Assembly: GCA_902806295.1 (NCBI GenBank)
Contig: CADCWB010000121.1
Coordinates: 1 to 5,547 of the forward strand
Reading direction: 5' to 3'
DNA length: 5,547 nucleotides
Source: an uncultured Sphingomonas sp.
GTDB taxonomy: Bacteria > Pseudomonadota > Alphaproteobacteria > Sphingomonadales > Sphingomonadaceae
A model generated the notes under the pieces. The model was not told the DNA's origin. It ran no database searches and was given only the letters and a program-made list of their open reading frames with translations. The position numbers were made by a program, and so were the translations under genes. Of this stretch, positions 1 through 4,994 are shown piece after piece. How positions within the stretch are numbered: the stretch's first letter is position 1; the number at the start of each line of letters is the position of its first letter.

Positions 1-402
1 GCGCGAAGCGATCTCCGACGGGCGGTTCTCCTCGAAGAAGCGCGGCGGCAGGGTCAGCAGGTTGCGCTGCACTTGGCGGCGAAGGTCCGCCACCGTCCGC
101 TCGCCAAGCCACGACACGAAGTAGAACCGAAAGCCGGTCGCCAGCGCGAGGATCAGGACGATCACCAGCAGCAGTTGAAACGCCTGGGTGACCGCGGCCG
201 AGCTGATCGAACCGCTGCCGAACCCACGGTCGATCACCTGCTTGAAGCCGTACGGGATCGCCAGCGTCGCGGCCGAGGACAGCGCCAGGAAGAACAGCGC
301 CGCCGCAATGCGACCGGGATAGCGCGCGGCTGCCTGCCATACGAGCTTGAGATTGCCTATGTTGCGAGAGGAAGAGTCCGGGTCGGTCGGGGCGGTCGCC
401 AT
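1..402 (-). CDS. ABC exporter, N-terminal transmembrane part (partial, runs off left edge)
   Basis: The 134 visible codons encode the start of a half-size ABC exporter (transmembrane domain followed by an ATPase domain), related to MsbA. These proteins sit in the inner membrane as homodimers and export lipids or drugs; the substrate cannot be told here. Visible are a short polar N-terminus (1-30), membrane segment 1 (about 31-50), a loop with FKQVIDRGFG (53-62), membrane segment 2 (about 74-97), and then the coupling region ERTVADLRRQVQRNLLTLPP followed by FFEENRPSEIASR, typical of the MsbA-related alphaproteobacterial family. The Walker motifs would lie beyond the window. The ATG at 402 is firm because an in-frame TAA lies three codons upstream, yet no Shine-Dalgarno sequence is seen. 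It is divergent from phaZ across 122 bp, where no convincing promoter was found. Confidence 0.88.
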   Translation of the reverse strand, partial: MATAPTDPDSSSRNIGNLKLVWQAAARYPGRIAAALFFLALSSAATLAIPYGFKQVIDRGFGSGSISSAAVTQAFQLLLVIVLILALATGFRFYFVSWLGERTVADLRRQVQRNLLTLPPRFFEENRPSEIASR

Positions 403-524
403 GGCGGTCGGTTAGCAGGGCTGGGGACGCCCGTCACCCTGGCCGCGAGGGCGATTGCGCTTGCGAAACGGACCCTTTCGGCTCCACACCGGTTGTTCGG
501 TAAAACGGTTACTTACGAGGTTGA

Positions 525-1745
525 ATGCTTTACGACGCCTATGAAGTGCAGCGCTCATGGCTGGCCGGTGCAAGCCAGCTTGCCGGCCTAGGAGCCAGCT
601 GGCTCAACAGCCCGAGTAACCCGCTGCGCTACCAAGGCATGAGCCCGATCGTGGCCGCGAGCCTGGACGTGTTCGCCCATGCGGCGGCGCCGCGCGGCAA
701 GCCGAACTTTGACCTGTTCGAGACGACTGTCGGGGGCAAGCTGCTGCCGGTTCACGAAGAAGTCGTGCTGCGCAAGCCGTTCGGGCAGCTCAAGCGCTTC
801 ACCAAGCCGGGTGGACCGGCGGGCCAGCCCAAGCTGCTGATCGTCGCCCCCATGTCCGGGCACTTCGCAACCCTGCTGCGCGGCACGGTGGAGCGGATGC
901 TCCCGGACCATGAGGTTTACATCACCGACTGGCGCGATGCGCGGCAAGTGCCGCTGTCCGAAGGCACTTTCGACCTCGACGATTACGTCGATTACCTGAT
1001 CGAGTTCCTGGCGGCGATCGGGCCGGGGGCGCACATGCTAGCCGTGTGCCAGCCATCCGTGCCCGCCTATGCCGCTGCGGCGCTGATGAACGCGGACCAG
1101 CATCCTGCGACGCCCAGGACGTTGACGCTGATGGGCGGGCCGATCGACACCCGCGAGGCGCCGACCGCGGTGAATACGCTCGCGACCAAGCGGCCGCATG
1201 CCTGGTTTCAGCAGAACGTGATCGCCACCGTGCCGGGCATCTATCCGGGTGCGGGTCGCAAGGTTTATCCCGGCTTCCTTCAGCTCGCCGGCTTCATGAC
1301 CATGAACCTGGGCAGCCACCTCGTCAGCCACTGGGAGATGTTCAAGCATCTGGTGACCGGTGACGAGGAGAGCGCCGATGCCACCGGCGACTTCTACGCC
1401 GAGTATCGCTCGGTCTGTGACATGACCGCCGAGTTCTACTTGCAGACGATCGATGTCGTTTTCCAGCAGCATGCGCTGCCCAGGGGCGAGTATGAGCATC
1501 GGGGCCGGCTGGTCGATCCCTCTGCCATCACCCGCACCGCGCTATTGGCGATCGAAGGCGAGCGTGACGACATCTCTGGCGTTGGGCAAACCAAGGCGGC
1601 GCTGACGCTGGCGTCCAAGCTGCCGGCGGCGGAGAAGAAGTATCTGCTGGCCAAGGACGTCGGTCACTACGGCATCTTCAATGGCCGCAAGTGGCGGGAG
1701 CGGATTGCCCCCGTCGTCGAGAATTGGATTGATGCCCACAATTAA
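525..1745 (+). CDS. phaZ: Intracellular polyhydroxyalkanoate (PHB) depolymerase PhaZ
   Basis: A 406-aa alpha/beta-hydrolase that breaks down intracellular PHB granules to hydroxybutyrate units, mobilising stored carbon. It matches the PhaZ1-type intracellular depolymerases, which use a Cys nucleophile. The N-terminus MLYDAYEVQRSW and the segment LIVAPMSGHFATLLRGT (105-121) are characteristic. The nucleophile is Cys175 in AVCQPSVPAY (173-182). The acid is probably Asp348 in EGERDDISG, and the histidine is His381 in DVGHYGIFNG; this order and spacing agree with the Cys-Asp-His triad known for the Ralstonia enzyme. The length is normal for the family and nothing looks broken. There is no signal peptide, consistent with action in the cytoplasm. 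The ATG follows GAGG at 517-520 with a short 4-nt spacer. No terminator follows the stop directly; the next one is at 1899-1933, after a small structured unit that phaZ readthrough would include. Confidence 0.95.
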   Translation: MLYDAYEVQRSWLAGASQLAGLGASWLNSPSNPLRYQGMSPIVAASLDVFAHAAAPRGKPNFDLFETTVGGKLLPVHEEVVLRKPFGQLKRFTKPGGPAGQPKLLIVAPMSGHFATLLRGTVERMLPDHEVYITDWRDARQVPLSEGTFDLDDYVDYLIEFLAAIGPGAHMLAVCQPSVPAYAAAALMNADQHPATPRTLTLMGGPIDTREAPTAVNTLATKRPHAWFQQNVIATVPGIYPGAGRKVYPGFLQLAGFMTMNLGSHLVSHWEMFKHLVTGDEESADATGDFYAEYRSVCDMTAEFYLQTIDVVFQQHALPRGEYEHRGRLVDPSAITRTALLAIEGERDDISGVGQTKAALTLASKLPAAEKKYLLAKDVGHYGIFNGRKWRERIAPVVENWIDAHN

Positions 1746-1748
1746 GTG

Positions 1749-1776
1749 CTTGAAATCGCAGCGGGCTACACCATCT
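1749..1776 (+). promoter_or_regulatory. Candidate heat-shock (RpoH/sigma-32-type) promoter
   Basis: CTTGAAA (1749-1755) matches the -35 element known for sigma-32 promoters exactly. CACCATCT (1769-1776) matches the -10 consensus CCCCATNT at seven of eight positions. The 13-nt spacer is within the usual range. It starts four bases after the phaZ stop codon and would start RNA near 1782-1785, about 30 nt before the small ORF. No good housekeeping -10 lies at 16-18 nt from the same TTGAAA. The match rests on the E. coli consensus; alphaproteobacterial RpoH sites vary, and a chance match is possible. Confidence 0.4.
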
Positions 1777-1777
1777 G

Positions 1778-1807
1778 CCTCCTCACTGTTCAACAACTGA
1801 AAGGAGG
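1778..1807 (+). promoter_or_regulatory. Anti-Shine-Dalgarno hairpin upstream of the small ORF
   Basis: CCTCCT (1778-1783) is the exact complement of AGGAGG (1802-1807), the core of the ribosome binding site of the 17-codon ORF, with an 18-nt loop. In an RNA read through from phaZ this six-pair stem would hide the site. If transcription starts at the RpoH-like promoter (about 1782-1785), most of the left arm would be missing and the site would be open. The switch idea is inference; the complementarity is seen directly. Confidence 0.35.
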
Positions 1808-1810
1808 TGG
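1801..1810 (+). promoter_or_regulatory. Very strong Shine-Dalgarno sequence
   Basis: AAGGAGGTGG is nearly the full complement of the 3' end of 16S rRNA (ideal TAAGGAGGTGATC) and ends four bases before the ATG at 1815. It is the strongest ribosome binding site in the window, which is notable because the ORF behind it has only 17 codons. Confidence 0.6.
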
Positions 1811-1814
1811 TCTG

Positions 1815-1868
1815 ATGTCTCATTGTCCCAAGTCGGTGGGCGTCGCCTCCGCCGAGGTGATTGCTTAA
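1815..1868 (+). CDS. Candidate 17-aa small protein or leader peptide
   Basis: The ORF reads MSHCPKSVGVASAEVIA and ends in TAA at 1866-1868. It is not recognised as any known family. The evidence for translation is the near-perfect ribosome binding site at 1801-1810 and its own terminator at 1899-1933. Against it are the small size and the fact that most of its codons lie in the long RNA helix (1821-1897), so the reading frame could be accidental within a structured RNA. The frame stays open upstream to a GTG at 1746 directly after the phaZ stop, but that GTG has no ribosome binding site, so the ATG is preferred. There is no membrane segment or run of one amino acid as in classic attenuator peptides; the single Cys at position 4 is the only notable residue. 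Confidence 0.4.
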   Translation: MSHCPKSVGVASAEVIA

Positions 1869-1880
1869 GCGTCAGGCCGC

Positions 1881-3305
1881 CTACCGGCTCGACAATGGAA
1901 AGGCCGTCCGGGGTTCGCCTCGGGCGGCCTTTTGCTTGGTATGCACGCTCAGCCATGCGCAAAGGCCCGCCAGGGCGCTGACAGCGGCGCCAGCGATCAG
2001 GGCCGAGTGAAAGCTGTCGATCAACGCCGCGCCTTCGCGGGCGAGCACCGCCCCAAGCATGGCGGTGGCGATCAGGCCACCGGTGCGCGCTACGGCGCTG
2101 TTGAGGCCCGAGGCCGTGCCGGTATGCTCGTTATCGACCGAGGCCAGCACGGTGGAAGTCAGCGGGGCTACCGCGAGCGCCATGCCGGCAGCCATCACCG
2201 CCATGGCCGGGAACACAGAGGTCCAATAGCTAGCGTCCGCCTCAATCCGGGTGCCCAGCAGCATGCCTGCGGCAACCACCAATGGTCCGACGGTCAGCAG
2301 CCGCCGCCCGCCTGTGCGCCCGGCAAGCTTGCCCATCAGCGGGGAGGCGACGGCAATCAGGATCGGCAACGGCAGCATCGCGACGCCCGCGCCGACGGGC
2401 GAGTATCCGCCGGCTTCGATCAGCACATAAGGCACCAGCAGCATGGCCGCACCGAACGCTCCGTAGAGCAGAAAGGTTAGCGCGGTCAGGCCCACGAAGC
2501 AGCGGTTGCCGAACATGGCGAGCGGCATCATCGCGCGCTCTTTGCGCTGCCACTCCACCCTCAGGAAGGCGGCCAAGGCGAGCAGCCCGAGAACCGAGGC
2601 GATGACAGCGCCGGGCTTGAAGCGGAGATCTACCGACCACAACGTCAGGCCGTAGGTGAGCCCGCCCAGGCCCGCGGTTGCAAGGAGGGCTCCGGGGTAA
2701 TCGGTTCGGCCGGCGCCGTCATTGCGGCTTTCGGCCGCGAACCGACCGGCCAGCAACATGGCTCCGGCGGCCAGCGGCAAATTGATATAGAAGATGGCCG
2801 GCCAACCCACATTGTCGACCAGCCAACCGCCCAGCAGGGGCGCGCCGGCGGCGGAGGCGGCTCCGGCCGCGGCCCAGATGCCCACGGCACGGCCGCGTTC
2901 CTCGCCCTCAAAGGCGGCGTTGAGCAACGCCAGGCTATTGGGCAGAAGCAGGGCGGCCCCGATCCCCTGCAGGGCGCGCCCGGCCAGCAGCCAAGTGAGG
3001 TCCGGGGCGAGTGCGCATAGCAGGGACGCCGCCGCGAACAGCGCGGTGCCGATCAGTAGCAGCCGGCGCCGGCCATAATGGTCACCCAGTGCGCCGCCCA
3101 GCAAGAGCAGGGCCGAGAGGGGCAGCAGATAGGCGTTCACCACCCACTGAACGTCGGCGGCACCCGCATCGAAACTGTCGCGAACAGCCGGAAGTGCGAC
3201 GTTGAGGACCGAGCCCTCGACGAACGACAGGCTGGACGCGAGCACGCAGGCCGCAAGGGTCCAGTTGGGGTGAGCAGGCGGACGTTCAGCCGCCCGGCCG
3301 GTCAC
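1881..3305 (-). CDS. MFS exporter, DHA2 (EmrB/QacA) type, 14 membrane helices
   Basis: A 474-aa proton-driven exporter of the inner membrane; the substrate, probably a drug or toxic metabolite, is not known. About 14 membrane segments can be read between residues 15 and 455. MFS signatures: EGSVLNVALPAV (30-41, motif D1), GDHYGRRRLLL (74-84, motif A), RALQGIGAALLLPNSLALL (110-128, motif B) and GAPLLGGWLVDNVGWPA (154-170, the antiporter motif C). GTASGLNSAVARTGG (396-410) is typical of the C-terminal half of DHA2 proteins. I chose the GTG at 3305, which overlaps the TGA of the 83-aa gene as GTGA and suggests translational coupling. A longer reading from 3344 would only add a polar, arginine-rich tail encoded inside the upstream gene. 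The last residues, about 458-474, are encoded over a convergent terminator and form a tail after the final helix. Confidence 0.93.
   Translation of the reverse strand: MTGRAAERPPAHPNWTLAACVLASSLSFVEGSVLNVALPAVRDSFDAGAADVQWVVNAYLLPLSALLLLGGALGDHYGRRRLLLIGTALFAAASLLCALAPDLTWLLAGRALQGIGAALLLPNSLALLNAAFEGEERGRAVGIWAAAGAASAAGAPLLGGWLVDNVGWPAIFYINLPLAAGAMLLAGRFAAESRNDGAGRTDYPGALLATAGLGGLTYGLTLWSVDLRFKPGAVIASVLGLLALAAFLRVEWQRKERAMMPLAMFGNRCFVGLTALTFLLYGAFGAAMLLVPYVLIEAGGYSPVGAGVAMLPLPILIAVASPLMGKLAGRTGGRRLLTVGPLVVAAGMLLGTRIEADASYWTSVFPAMAVMAAGMALAVAPLTSTVLASVDNEHTGTASGLNSAVARTGGLIATAMLGAVLAREGAALIDSFHSALIAGAAVSALAGLCAWLSVHTKQKAARGEPRTAFPLSSR
1899..1933 (+). terminator. Rho-independent terminator with TTCG tetraloop
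   Basis: Arms 1899-1913 and 1918-1932 pair over 15 positions around the loop TTCG (1914-1917), followed by TTTT at 1930-1933. Two of the pairs are G-U (1907-1924 and 1911-1920) and work only in + strand RNA; the minus side has only a short TTT (1901-1899) and two A-C mismatches. It therefore ends transcription from phaZ and the small unit, and at best weakly that of the MFS operon. It lies inside the MFS coding region, over about residues 458-469. Confidence 0.85.
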
Positions 3306-3553
3306 TCCGCAGCGGCGATGGAGGCGTCCACCATCCGTTGCCACTGCTGCGGGTCGCCCGCCGCCGCGCCGGCCTGATCCGTTTCGCGAATGGCGTGCAG
3401 CACGGCCAGCGCCTGGTTGCGATGTTCATGCCAGACCAGATCGACCTTTTCACCGGCGGAGGGATCGCTGCCCTCTGCATTGCTGCTGTGCGCAGTGCCG
3501 GCAAGTACCCGGGCGATGCGTTCAACCAGGGTCGTGTGTCCACCTTCGGCCAT
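3302..3553 (-). CDS. Small protein of unknown function (83 aa)
   Basis: Not recognised as a known domain. The protein is soluble and acidic-looking, with no signal peptide or membrane segment. It begins MAEGGHTTLVERIARVLAGT, has a polar middle (about 20-37), then a probable helical stretch with VDLVWHEHRNQALAVLHAIR (38-57), and ends with WQRMVDASIAAAE. It is the middle gene of a three-gene operon: 32 bp after the DUF4126 gene and overlapping the MFS start by 4 bp. The same frame is open much further upstream (to about 4132), but that part only shadows the DUF4126 gene. The start at 3553 is fixed by a good ribosome binding site. The name is left open; a small accessory factor for one of the two membrane neighbours is possible but not shown. 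Confidence 0.85.
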   Translation of the reverse strand: MAEGGHTTLVERIARVLAGTAHSSNAEGSDPSAGEKVDLVWHEHRNQALAVLHAIRETDQAGAAAGDPQQWQRMVDASIAAAE

Positions 3554-3560
3554 TCGTTCG

Positions 3561-3567
3561 TCCTCCT
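3561..3567 (-). promoter_or_regulatory. Shine-Dalgarno sequence fixing the start of the 83-aa gene
   Basis: Read on the minus strand this is AGGAGGA, seven bases before the ATG at 3553. It decides between this start and a much longer open frame reaching to 4132 that overlaps the DUF4126 gene. Confidence 0.75.
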
Positions 3568-3585
3568 GTTTCGCCAAGGGAACGG

Positions 3586-4185
3586 CTAGGCTGGCGTTCG
3601 GTTCACCCGCGCCAATACGCCCTTGATCGCGCGTCGAGCCGCGAACACCAGCCATAGCGACAGCACCACCAGGATGAGGGCGATCAGCACGGCCGCGATC
3701 GGGTTGGCGATGGCCAGCGCCAACAGGCCGGCGGTTGCGACATCCTCGCCGGTCGAGACCGCAATGTTGCTGAACGGCTCCGGGCTGGCGTTGACCAGCG
3801 TCCTGGCGCCAGCCTTGCCGGCGTGAGCAACTAAGGCCGCGCCGCCGCCCATGAGGAAGCTGGCCACCTGCCACGCCGGATCGCCCGCATCGACGATCGC
3901 CAGCGACAGCAGTGCGCCGCCAAGCGGCCGGATGACGCTGTGAATGCCATCCCACAGGCTGTCGATGAAGGCGATCTTGTCGGCGCAGAACTCGAACACC
4001 GCCGCCGCGCCGGCCAGCACAATGACCCAGGGGTTGGCGAGCACGTCTAGCGCCGCGAGCTTGTCCGGCAGATCGATCCAACCCCACCGCATCGCCACCC
4101 CCGTGACAAAGGTGACAAGGTACAGCCGCCACCCGGCAAGCAGGCTGGTGGAAGCGGCCAAGGCGAGCAGTTCAACGCCGGTCAT
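3586..4185 (-). CDS. DUF4126 family membrane protein
   Basis: A 199-aa inner-membrane protein of the DUF4126 family, whose function is unknown. Hydrophobic segments lie at about 5-31, 52-68, 86-99, 106-121 and 150-183. Family-like conserved stretches are FEFCADKIAFIDSLWDGIHS (64-83), RPLGGALL (86-93) and the polar block KAGARTLVNASPEPFSN (124-140), probably on one face of the membrane. It is the first gene of the minus-strand operon with the 83-aa and MFS genes. The ATG at 4185 has no visible Shine-Dalgarno sequence, and an in-frame TAG 15 bp upstream excludes an earlier start, so it may have a very short leader or be leaderless. It diverges from the GIN-domain gene over 88 bp; the BlaI-type palindrome in that gap could also affect this operon. 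Confidence 0.88.
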   Translation of the reverse strand: MTGVELLALAASTSLLAGWRLYLVTFVTGVAMRWGWIDLPDKLAALDVLANPWVIVLAGAAAVFEFCADKIAFIDSLWDGIHSVIRPLGGALLSLAIVDAGDPAWQVASFLMGGGAALVAHAGKAGARTLVNASPEPFSNIAVSTGEDVATAGLLALAIANPIAAVLIALILVVLSLWLVFAARRAIKGVLARVNRTPA

Positions 4186-4239
4186 TGGGCCACGATGCTA
4201 GACCGTTCGTCGAAAGGCAACTGCAACTCTGGCGAGCCC

Positions 4240-4255
4240 CGCTACAAATGTAGCG
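4240..4255. promoter_or_regulatory. BlaI/MecI/CopY-type operator
   Basis: CGCTACAAATGTAGCG is a perfect palindrome with 7-bp arms and a 2-bp centre. Its core TACAAATGTA fits the TACANNTGTA consensus known for BlaI/MecI/CopY repressors. It ends 18 bp before the ATG of the GIN-domain gene, where a bound repressor would block transcription or initiation, and lies 54 bp from the start of the divergent DUF4126 gene. The repressor gene is not in the window. The core promoter elements are not clear by eye. Confidence 0.65.
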
Positions 4256-4273
4256 TAATTTAGGAGAAGGTTC

Positions 4274-4966
4274 ATGCTTACTCGCTCAATCGCGCTGGGT
4301 GCAGCGCTGCTCGCCGCCGGGCTGTCCGTTCCGGCCGCAAGCCACGGGTGGACGTCCGTGTCGGCCGGCCGCGGGCCCCAGGTGATTGGAAGCAATCGGA
4401 TCGTCAGCCAGCGCCGGCCGGTAAGCAATTTCCGCGTGATCGAGGTACGGGACGCAGTGGAGGTCGTGGTGCGAGTGGGTCCTAGTCCGTCGTTGGTGAT
4501 CACGGCCGACGACAACCTGCTGCCATTGCTTCGGACCGAAATTCGCGACGGTAACCGGCTGGTGATCGAGTTGAGCCGATCGTACCGCACGCGCCGGTCG
4601 CCGCGGATCACCATCACCGTTCCTCGCTTGTCGGCCTTTGCGCTCCGGGGCAGCGGGGACGCAGTGATCGACGGCGTGAACGGCAGCGAATTGGCGCTGG
4701 CGCTTTCAGGGTCGGGCGACGTTCAGGCGCGGGGCCGCAGCGGGTCGTTAAGCGTCGCGATCAACGGCTCGGGCGACGTTGATACGAGCGGGCTCGTGGC
4801 CGGGAGCGCAGCGGTAGCCATCAGCGGGAGCGGCGATGCCATCGTTCGCACGAACGGAGCCCTCACCGGGGTCATCCGGGGTTCGGGCAGCGTGCACTAT
4901 ATTGGGCGGCCGACACCCATCGCGGTGCGGGTCGCCGGCTCCGGCAGCGTCAGCCGAGCGCGCTGA
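4274..4966 (+). CDS. Secreted GIN-domain (DUF2807) protein
   Basis: A 230-aa exported protein. Residues 1-23 form a signal peptide (LTRS, then a hydrophobic core ALGAALLAAGLSV and cleavage near PAAS), so it is sent to the periplasm or cell surface. Residues about 50-225 match the GIN domain, once called a putative autotransporter adhesin head, whose precise role is unknown. FRVIEVRDAVEVVVRVG (53-69) and VITADDNLLPLLRTEI (75-90) are typical of its start. Six GSGD/GSGS turns follow at 126, 146, 165, 185, 203 and 222, every 18-20 residues, as expected for a right-handed beta-helix. The start is backed by AGGAG at 4262-4266, seven bases before the ATG. A BlaI-type palindrome lies just upstream. 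It converges on the thiolase gene with 28 bp between stop codons and no clear terminator. Confidence 0.9.
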   Translation: MLTRSIALGAALLAAGLSVPAASHGWTSVSAGRGPQVIGSNRIVSQRRPVSNFRVIEVRDAVEVVVRVGPSPSLVITADDNLLPLLRTEIRDGNRLVIELSRSYRTRRSPRITITVPRLSAFALRGSGDAVIDGVNGSELALALSGSGDVQARGRSGSLSVAINGSGDVDTSGLVAGSAAVAISGSGDAIVRTNGALTGVIRGSGSVHYIGRPTPIAVRVAGSGSVSRAR

Positions 4967-4994
4967 CGGCCAACGGCTGCAGCTGAGTCGAAGA

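Larger units (their letters stand above)
1782..1933 (+). ncRNA. Candidate structured small RNA (possibly dual-function) downstream of phaZ
   Basis: The 5' end is uncertain; 1782 is estimated from the promoter match, and the 3' end is set by the terminator. The RNA can form a long helix: 1821-1827 (CATTGTC) pairs with 1891-1897 (GACAATG). After a 3x1 internal loop, 1831-1842 pairs with 1878-1889 over 12 base pairs, including two G-U pairs (1833-1887 and 1838-1882). Inside it, 1844-1849 and 1854-1859 form a small hairpin with a CGCC loop and another G-U pair. The terminator hairpin follows one base later. The G-U pairs would become A-C mismatches on the other strand, so the structure belongs to + strand RNA. 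The RNA is antisense to the last codons of the MFS gene. It was not recognised as a named RNA family; a coding leader or sRNA are both possible. Confidence 0.5.

Noticed and set aside
403..524. Promoter pair in the ABC-phaZ gap, including short ACCG/CGGT repeats near 488-501
   Set aside because: No -35/-10 pair with proper spacing could be supported, and four-base repeats are expected by chance.
73..591. 172-aa open frame on the + strand
   Set aside because: It is antisense to the ABC exporter and runs into phaZ; its composition is arginine/glutamine-rich with no domain, typical of a shadow frame in GC-rich DNA.
1746..1868. Extended 40-codon version of the small ORF from a GTG directly after the phaZ stop
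   Set aside because: No ribosome binding site precedes the GTG, while a near-perfect one precedes the internal ATG; the GTG would also lie upstream of the probable transcript start.
1932..2480. 182-aa + strand frame, and other + frames opposite the MFS gene
   Set aside because: The MFS protein is clearly real from its motifs; the opposite frames are low-complexity shadows without ribosome binding sites.
3302..4132. 276-aa minus-strand reading that includes the 83-aa gene
   Set aside because: The upstream part overlaps the DUF4126 gene out of frame and has no family character; the ribosome binding site at 3561-3567 supports the short start.
4951..4979. CAGCCG/CGGCTG inverted repeat between the GIN and thiolase genes as a terminator
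   Set aside because: Only six pairs with a 17-nt loop and no T-run on either strand; it overlaps the end of the GIN coding sequence.
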